In this document: positions 15,001-24,000 of the stretch, piece after piece
Position numbering within the stretch: position 1 is the first letter of the stretch
Layout of the letters: every line of letters starts with the position of its first letter
Assembly: GCF_006716675.1 (NCBI RefSeq)
Contig: NZ_VFPM01000004.1
Span: 1 to 64,000 of the forward strand
Direction: 5' to 3'
DNA length: 64,000 nucleotides
Source: Humibacillus xanthopallidus
GTDB lineage: Bacteria; Actinomycetota; Actinomycetes; Actinomycetales; Dermatophilaceae
Notes under the pieces: model-generated
The model's database searches: none
What the model saw: the letters and a program-made list of their open reading frames with translations, nothing else
What the model was told of the DNA's origin: nothing
Position numbers and translations under genes: made by a program

Positions 15001-18000
15001 CCGACCACATCGTCGTCACGGCGACCGCGATCTACGGGGCCGGCATCCAGGTCAGCTTCCGCAACATCCAGGTCGTCGAGGTCGACGCCCTGCAGGGCGA
15101 CGACACGATCGACGTGCTCTCGACGGCCCCCGGTGTCGCCACCCGGGTGCTCGGCGGCCTCGGCAGCGACGTCATCAACGTCGCGGGCGACGTCGTCGGC
15201 GACGTCGTGAGCCGCGACCCGAACGGCTCGAGCGCGACGATCAACCACCTCGTCCTCAGCTCCGACGCCGACTACAACGCCATCATCGCGGCCGGCCTCA
15301 ACGTCTCGGTGGCGCGGCCCTCGCAGGGCGTCGTCATCGTCACCGAGTCAGGCGGCTTCAGCTCGGTGCGCCGCCAGGACAACGGCACGGCGATCGGCAC
15401 CGTCGACAGCCACGGCGTGCGCCTCGCCAAGGCCCCGACCTCCGACGTGTGGATCACGGTCTCGGCCGCGGCCAGCCCGCGCGAGCAGCGGCCCTACGAC
15501 GCGCTGCACCCGTTCGACCAGGGCAACCCCTTCGGCGACACCGTCTACGTCTGCACGACCTCCGCCGCCGTATGCGCGACCGCCGCCGGCTACTTCCACA
15601 CCGTCTACGACGAGCTCGGCGTCGCCCACCTCGTGCCCAACCGTGCCGCGGTGCTGCACTTCACGTCGGCGAACTGGCAGACGACGCAGACGGTCTGGTT
15701 CGCCGCCGCCAACGACACCCTGCCGCAGGGCACGATCGTCATGGCGATCAGCCACACCGTCATCAGCGCCGACCCCGTCTTCGCCGGAGCGGTCGTGCGC
15801 AACGTCGAGGTCACCGTCATCGACAACCTCACGCCGGACGTCGTCGTCACGCAGCTCGACAACGGCGCCCCCGACACGAACACGACCGTCATCAAGGGCA
15901 CGCCGACGACGCGCCTCACCGACACCTTCACCGTGCAGCCGTCGAGCCAGCCGAGCGGCACGGTCACCTACGTCCTCACGCCGTCTGACGCGCGGATCCT
16001 CCTCTCCAGCAGCGACGCCCGCTTCGCCCTCGGCCCGGTCGTCGGCGGGGTCCAGACCTACCGGGTCACGATCTGCGTCGTCTGCGCCGCAGGCATCCCG
16101 GGCTGGACCGTGCCGGTGCTCATCACCGTGACGGCCGTCGACAACTTCCTCGTGCAGGACCCGCACCACACGATGGTCGCCATCACCGTCGACGGCACGG
16201 TCTCCGGCCGCGACGCCACCTACGACCAGGTCACCGGGTCGCTCGATGTGCTCGTCCTCGACGACAACTCGCCCGGCGTCTACGTCAAGCAGAGCGGCGG
16301 CACGACCGTCGTCAGCCTGCCCGACGGCTCCACTGCCGGCATCACCGACACGTATGCCGTCCGGTTGCTCAAGGCGCCCAAGGCGGCGGTCTCGATCGGC
16401 ATCGTCACCGACGGCCAGACCTCGATCGTCACCGACCCGACCTGCGGCTCCGGCATCCTCGGCAAGGTCTGCCTCGCCGCCGTCGGGCGCCTCGCGGCCA
16501 AGGAGCTCTTCCGCGGCAACGTCACGATCTCCGGCGCGACGCTGTCGCGGGCGGCGGGCTCCGAGCTCGGCAGCTTCCTCGCCGACGGCTTCCGCACCGG
16601 TCAGAAGCTGCTCGTCACGGGAGCCGGCGCGTCGAGCAACACGATCGCGACGGCATACACCATCGTCGGCGTCACGGCCGGCACGATCACGCTGTCGTCG
16701 GCGCTGCCGGCCGGCGGCACCTTCACCGGCGTGAGCCTCCAGCGGGTTGCTCCTGCAGGCCTGTTCACCGGTGCGGTCACGTGGGACCCGACGGCCAAGG
16801 TGCTGAGCCGCACCGACGGCGTCAGCTGGCTCGACAACGGCTTCCTCGAGGGCCAGCTCGTCCAGGTCGCCGGTGTGAGCGGCACCTTCAAGATCCAGTC
16901 GATCTTCGGCACCAACCTCGAGAAGATGTCGTTCACCGTGGCGCCCACGCTGGCGAGCGGCACCGTGAGCATGACGCAGTACGCCGCGGTCGCGACCTTC
17001 GACGCGACGAACTGGTGGGTGCCGATCACCGTCACCGTCGCGGCCGACGACGCCTACGTGCTGCCGGCCGGGCGCGGCGACCTCATCGTCTTCCCGAAGC
17101 AGCCGCACCTGCTCTCCGACATCCGCGGCCCGCTCCAGGTCGACGGTGGCACGGGCGGCCTGAAGCGTGGCCTCGAGTCGGCCGTCATCGCACCCGACGA
17201 GATCAACACCCCGCCCTTCGGCATCGGCCAGCAGCCGTCCGAGGCGCGGCAGGTCGACGTGCTCAACATCTTCAATGACGGCAGCCGCGAGAACCTCTCG
17301 GGCGACCTGACGAGCACCGCCCTCACCGGCTTCGGGATGGGCCCGTCGATCACCTTCCCGGGCACGACGGCCTTCGGTGAACCGAACGCCTTCCCCGGCG
17401 GCATCAGCTACGGCACGATCCGCACCAACGCGGACGGCACCTTCAGCACCGACGGCTCGGTGTCGACCATCGAGTCGCTCAACATCCTGCTCGGCGAGGG
17501 CAACGACACCCTGACGATCCACAGCACCCTCGTGCCGGGCGCCGACACGGCCGAGGACGACAAGCTCGCGACCGGCATACCGGCGCTGCACGGTGGCCTG
17601 ACGGCCGTGCACGGCGGCGGCAACCAGCTGCTCGCGGTCACGGGCTCCTTCACCGTGACGACGTCGGGTGGCGTCGGCCGGGTCACGCGCACCGACGGCG
17701 TCGCCTGGGCCACCGCGGGCTTCGCGGTCGGCAACCGTGTCAACCTGCCGGGGTATGCCGTGGGCGCCTTCACCGTCACCGGCTTCGCCGACGGTGGCGC
17801 GACCCTGCTGCTGAGCGGACCGGCGGGCGGACCGGTCCTGACGACGGCGACGTGGACCGACGTCACCGTGTCGGTGTACGACCCGAAGTCGCCCGAGACG
17901 GGCTACGCCCGGGTCGGCGGCGACCACATCATCGTCCTCGGCGGCGGCGGCCCGACGTCACCGCTCGTCATCTTCGGCGACACCTCGCAGGACGGCATCT

Positions 18001-21000
18001 GGTACAGCGGCGACCCGACGGCCCAGACCGGCCACCTCTTCGGCCCGAAGCCGACGATCGAGCCGGTCGGCAACGCGCCGAACTACGTCTTCCCCGTCGC
18101 GGCGCCGTTCGCCCACGCCGGCAACGACTTCATCGACGCGGGCGCCCTCTTCGCCTCCGTGCCCAGCGGGCAGCTGCCGACGATCGGCCTGACGATCTAC
18201 GGTGGCGCCGGCCAGGACACGATCATCGGCAGCCAGACCGGCGACATCCTCGCGGGCGGCTCCGGCGACGACCTCATCCTCGGCCAGCGCGGACGCGACC
18301 TCATCTACGGCGACTCCGGTCTCAACGTCGACGTCATCACCCGGGTCCTCACCGTCGTCACGGCCAACGCGAGCTCGCTCCAGAGCGCCGACTCGCTCTT
18401 CGCCGGCCACGACGTGCTCATCGGCGAGGGCTTCGGCTCGGCCCCGAGCACGGCCACCGGCCAGGCCGACAACGCCGACGTCATCTTCGGTGACCACGGG
18501 CAGGTCGTGCAGGACGTGCAGGACGCGCGCACCTGGCGCCTCGACGAGTCGACCGGCACGTTCGCGCCCGACGACGGCGTGCGCCTCCAGCGCCTCCAGA
18601 CGACGCTCGAGCTCATGCACCTCGCGGTCGTCCAGCCGCAGAACGGCGTCAGCGACACCATCGAGGGCGACCTCGGCAACGACCTGCTTCTCGGCGGTGG
18701 CGGCAGCGACACGATCTGGGGCAACGCCGGCAACGACCTCGTCTTCGGCGACCACGGCCAGGTCGACTGCACTCAGGTGCAGGCCGACCCCGGCACGACC
18801 GGCTGCCGCATCGAGCCGGCGGGCCTGCCCTTCGACGTGGCCCTCAACAACCACCTCTTCACGTGGACGTCGATCTACACCGGACCGACCGCGAACTGGG
18901 GCAACGACCTCGTCACGGGCGACTCCGGCAACGACATCCTCATCGGCGGCGCCGGCTCCGACCGGATGACCGGCGGCGCGGGCGACGACGACCTCATCGG
19001 CGGCAACACCGGGGCACCTCTCTCCGCAGCGCCGGGGGCGACGAACGCCGGGCTGCCGGTCCCGGGTGCGGCCGGTTCGGGTGGCGCCGGCGGCTACAAC
19101 GCCGGGGTCGACTTCAGCGCCGGCGGCGTCGGCTACGGCGACGTCTACGGCGGCACCGGCGGCACGGACGGGCCGCACAGCGCCTGCGTCGGCGCGGGCG
19201 CCTGCACCTACGGCGACTACCTCGACGGCGGCTCCGGCAACGACGTCATCGCCGGCGACAACGCGACGATCCTGCGCACCGGAACCACCCTCAGCCCGCG
19301 CTTCCGGCTCCTCGCGGGCACGACGATCCTCTCGACCGTCGACGGCTCCGCCCAGACGACGGGCACCAACTACGACGGCACGTCGACGCCGTGCGAGTGG
19401 CTCGACGGCAGCGCCTCCGCGGCGACCGCGGCACCGAGCTGCACGGCATACGGCTTCCAGCAGGACCCGCGCGGCGCGGCGGTGCGCTTCGTCACCCTCT
19501 TCGACCAGAGCTTCGCGCCGAACCCCGCCACCTTCTCCGACTCGAGCCTCGCGGGCGGCGCAGGCGACGACGTGCTCTTCGGCCAGCTCGGCAACGACTG
19601 GATCCAGGGCGACGCCTCCGTCATCAACGACCAGGGTGGCGTCACCGTCGACGTGCAGACGCGCGACACCGTGAACGACCCCCGGGCATCGGTGGAGGAC
19701 CAGGCCGGGCCGGGCACCGACGGCGCCGACTACGTCGAGGGCAACGGCGGCAACGACGTCGTCTACGGCGGCCTCGGGCAGGACGACCTCGTCGGCGGAA
19801 GCTCCACGATGTTCGGGCTCGTGAGCCGGGACCAGCGGCCCGACGGCACCGACTCGATCTACGGCGGCGCCGGCACCCGCGTCGGCATCAACGACCTCGG
19901 CGACCTGTCGGCGACCGGTCACGCCCACGACGCCGACGCGATCCTCGGCGACAACGGCAACCTCTACCGCCTCGTCGGCGCGCGCGGCAGCGTGACGACG
20001 GACGCCAACGGCACCACGAAGGCGGCGCTCGCGTTCCTCGCCTTCACCTACGACAACTACTCGTCCGTCGAGCGGATCGTGCCGCGGGCGTGGACGCTGC
20101 TCGACTACACGTACCGCACCGCCGCGGCCGGCGACATCGGCGGCGCGGACCTCGTCCACGGCGAGGGCGGCGACGACCTCGTCATCGGACAGGTCGGCAA
20201 CGACGTGCTCTTCGGCGACGGGCAGCACGACACCGTCATCGGCAGCACCGGCAACGACCGCATCTACGGCGGCACCGGCGACGACGCGCTCATCGGCGAC
20301 GACGGCTACTACAAGACGAGCCGCAACGGCCTCACCGAGCCGCTCTGGGACGTCACGGTCGCGCACGCGACGAACGTGCTCGAGGCGATCCCCGGACCGT
20401 TCACGCAGGCCCTCACCTACCCCGTGGGCGAGCTCTTCCACGAGGCGCGGCTCTTCGTCTACCCGAGCGCCGACGCGACGGCCACGGGCTACGCCGACAT
20501 CGTCTACGGCGGCCTCGGCAACGACTGGATCCACGGCAACGAGGGCGACGACGCCATCTCGGGCGCCGAGGCCCTGCCGTTCTTCTTCAGCGACCTCCAG
20601 CAGTCGATGATCCTCTCGCGCTGGGGCATCAACCCCGCCGACCCGCTGCGCTACGACCCGGCGACGACGAAGTTCGCCGACTACAACGCCGACGACCCGT
20701 GGTCCAAGATCTTCGACTGCACCGACGGGACGCGCGACATCGGTCTCACGGGCACCTGCGCGGCCGGCCAGAAGGTCGACTTCTTCCTCAACTTCACGCC
20801 GTTCGTGCTCGACGCGGCCGGACAGCCGATGCGCGACGCCGCGGGCGGCTTCCTCAAGAGCGACGACGGCTGCGACATCGTCTACGGCGACGTCGGCAAC
20901 GACTGGCTCGTCGGTGGCACCGACACGAACTGGCTCTTCGGCGGCTTCGGCGACGACCTGCTCCAGTCCTCGCCCTACCTCGAGGTCGACGGCGGCACGA

Positions 21001-24000
21001 ACCGCCAGCCCGTTCCCGAGCGGTGGTCGGCCCCGACCTTCGCCTACGGTGGCTCTGGTCGCGACGTGCTCATCGCCGGCACCGGCCGGGCCCGGATGTT
21101 CGACTGGGGCGGCGAGTTCAACAGCTTCGTCGTGCCGTTCGCCCCGTTCGGCGCCCCGGTCGTCAACCGCTCCTTCAGCCCCTGGATCCAGGACTTCATC
21201 CGGGCCCTGTCGGTCGCGGGTGGCATGGACATGACCTTCGCGCCGGCGACGCCGCTCGACGAGCTGTCGCTCTCGACGCCGAAGGACTCGTTCTGGAACG
21301 CCCAGCACGGCGGTCCGCGGGACCCGCAGCCCGGCAACGTCGGCGGCGTGCAGATCGACTACCGCGGACTCGTCGACCTCGGCGCCGACTGCCCGTGCCA
21401 CCCGGGCATCGTCATCGCGGTCAACGGTGCGGTCAACGCCGCGAACCCGCTGGCGCCGACGACCATCGAGGACGCCGACGTGCCGCCCGGACGCCTGCTC
21501 CCTCCGGGTGGCAGCCTCGCCCTCACCTACCTCGTCACGAACCCGGGCACGACTTCGCTGCAGGTGCTCTCCGTCACCGACGACAACGCCACAGCGAGCA
21601 CAGCCGACGACGTCCACCCCCGCTACGTCTCCGGCGACGCGAACGGCAACCAGCTGCTCGACCCGGGTGAGGTCTGGTACTACACCGCGGTCGGCGTCGC
21701 GGGTGCCCCGCAGACCGCCCTCCCCGGCGACCACCAGCACGTCGTCACCGTGCAGGGCTACGACCCCGTCGCGAGCACCCTCGTCACAGCGGCCGACCCG
21801 ACGAACTACTCGACGAGCCCCAGGCTGGTCTCGATCGCCAAGGACCTCAACGCCGTCAACATCCTCAACCCGTCGGTGACGGAGCAGGCCGACACGACGG
21901 CGACCGCGCCACGCCTCGCGGCCGGCTCGCCGGTGCGCTGGACCTACCGCCTCACGACGACCTCCCTGACGCCGGTGACCGTCGTGTCCGTCACCGACGA
22001 CAACGGCACGCCGGGCGTCGCGGGTGACGACTGGGCGCCACTGCCGCTGACGACCGTCTTCGCCGGGTCCACCTTCAACGTCGGCGACACGAACTACGAC
22101 GGCCTGCTCGGTGTCGGCGAGACGTGGCTCTACACCTCCGCCGGGGTGGCGGCTGCGCCGACGACCGCCCAGGTCGGCTGGTTCACCAACACCGTGCGCC
22201 TCGCCGCACGGGGTGCGGACGGCAGCGACTACGGCGACAGCAACCAGGCCATCTACCTCGGCACGACCGGCCTCGGCCTCGTCAAGGCCGTGAACGCCGT
22301 CGACCCGCTCCGCCCGACCGCCGCCGAGGACGCGAACACGACCGGCCCGACCGTGGCCGTGGGGTCGACGGTCCGCTTCACCTACGTCGTGTCCAACACG
22401 AGCGCCGGCCCGATGACCGTCACCGGCCTCGTCGACGACAACGCGACGCCGGGCAACCCAGCCGACGACGCCAGACTCGGGGCGGGCATCGCCCCGGTGC
22501 TCGGCACGGGCGGCTACAACGTCGGCGACACGAACGCCAACGGCGTGCTCGACCCCGGCGAGGGCTGGCTCTACGCCTGGAGCCGGATGGCAGGCCAGAC
22601 GGGCGACTTCACGAACACGGCGATCGTCACCGCCGTCAACGCGGCCGGCCTGCCGGTCACCGGCACGGACCTCGCCCACTACTCCGTGGCAGGCGGCAAG
22701 GTCGAGATCCAGACGGCGGTCAACGCCGTCGTGCCGCTGGCGCCGACCGGCGCCGAGGACGCCGACACCCCGCCGGGCGCACTGCTCGCCGTGGGCGCGA
22801 CCGCGGTCTTCACCTACCGCGTCATCAACACCGGCTTCGTGCCGCTCAAGATCACCTCGGTCACGGACAGCAACGGCTTCACCCCCAAGGCAGTCACCGT
22901 GACGGTCGGCGGCGTCGCCTACAACACCGGCGACACGAACCGCGACGGACTGCTCGACCTCACGGAGGTCTGGCTCTACACCTCCGCAGGCGCCAAGACC
23001 ATCACGGCGGCCGCCGGCCTCTACACGTCGATCTCGACCGTCACCGCCCAGGCCTGCCTCGCAGGGCCCGCGAGCTGCGGCGGCACGGCCCTCAGCAGCC
23101 AGGACCCCACGTACTTCACGGCATATACCGTCGGGATCTCGGTCAAGAAGGCCGTCAACGCTGCCAACCCGCTCGCCCCGACGGCGGCCGAGGACGCCAA
23201 CGACCCGACGAACCCGCGCTACCTGAGGAACGGTACGCCGCTCGTCTTCACCTACCTCGTGACGCGCACGACGAACGTCAAGATCCCGGCCTCCGCCATC
23301 GTCCTCATCGACGACAACGGCACGCCGACGGACCCGAGCGACGACTTCCGCCCCGTCTACGTCAGCGGTGACGGCAACGGGAGCGGCACCCTCGACGGCT
23401 CCGAGGTCTGGCTCTACACCTCCGCCGGGCTGGGCACGCGCCTCGCCACCGAAGGGCCGCACGTCAACGTCGCCACCGTCACCGCCAAGGTCGGCAACGT
23501 CACCTACGGGTCCGTGGACGTTGCGTGGTACCGCGGCTTCGACCTCGGCGTCGTCGTCAAGAAGGCGACCAACGCCGTCGACCCGCTGCACCCGACCGTC
23601 CTCGAGGAGGGCGACGACACCGCGCACCAGCTCTACCTCGAGATCGGCACGCCGGTCGTGTGGACCTACCGCGTGACGAACCCCGGCACGGCAGGGGTCC
23701 AGGTCGCGGCCTTCGTCGACGACCGCGGCACCGCCGGCACGGCCGACGACTTCACCCCGCTGCCGGTGCTCGCTGCGGGCACGTCGTTCAACACCGGCGA
23801 CACCAACACCAACGGCCTGCTCGACCCGGGTGAGACGTGGCTCTACACCTCCGCCGGCGTCGCCAGGGCAGCGTATGCCGCCGTGGCCGGCCAGTTCGTC
23901 TCCTCAGCCAGCGTGACCGTCCGGGAGCCCCGGTCGGGCGCGACGGCGAGCTCGAGCGACCCGAGCCTGCACTACGGCGCGCTCAACAGGATCGTCATCA

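Noticed and set aside
9906..23627. Very long minus-strand open frames opposite the giant gene (up to 1,889 codons)
   Set aside because: They are Arg/Val/Asp-rich with no domain, no RBS and no conserved start, and follow from the GC-rich third positions of the plus-strand gene.
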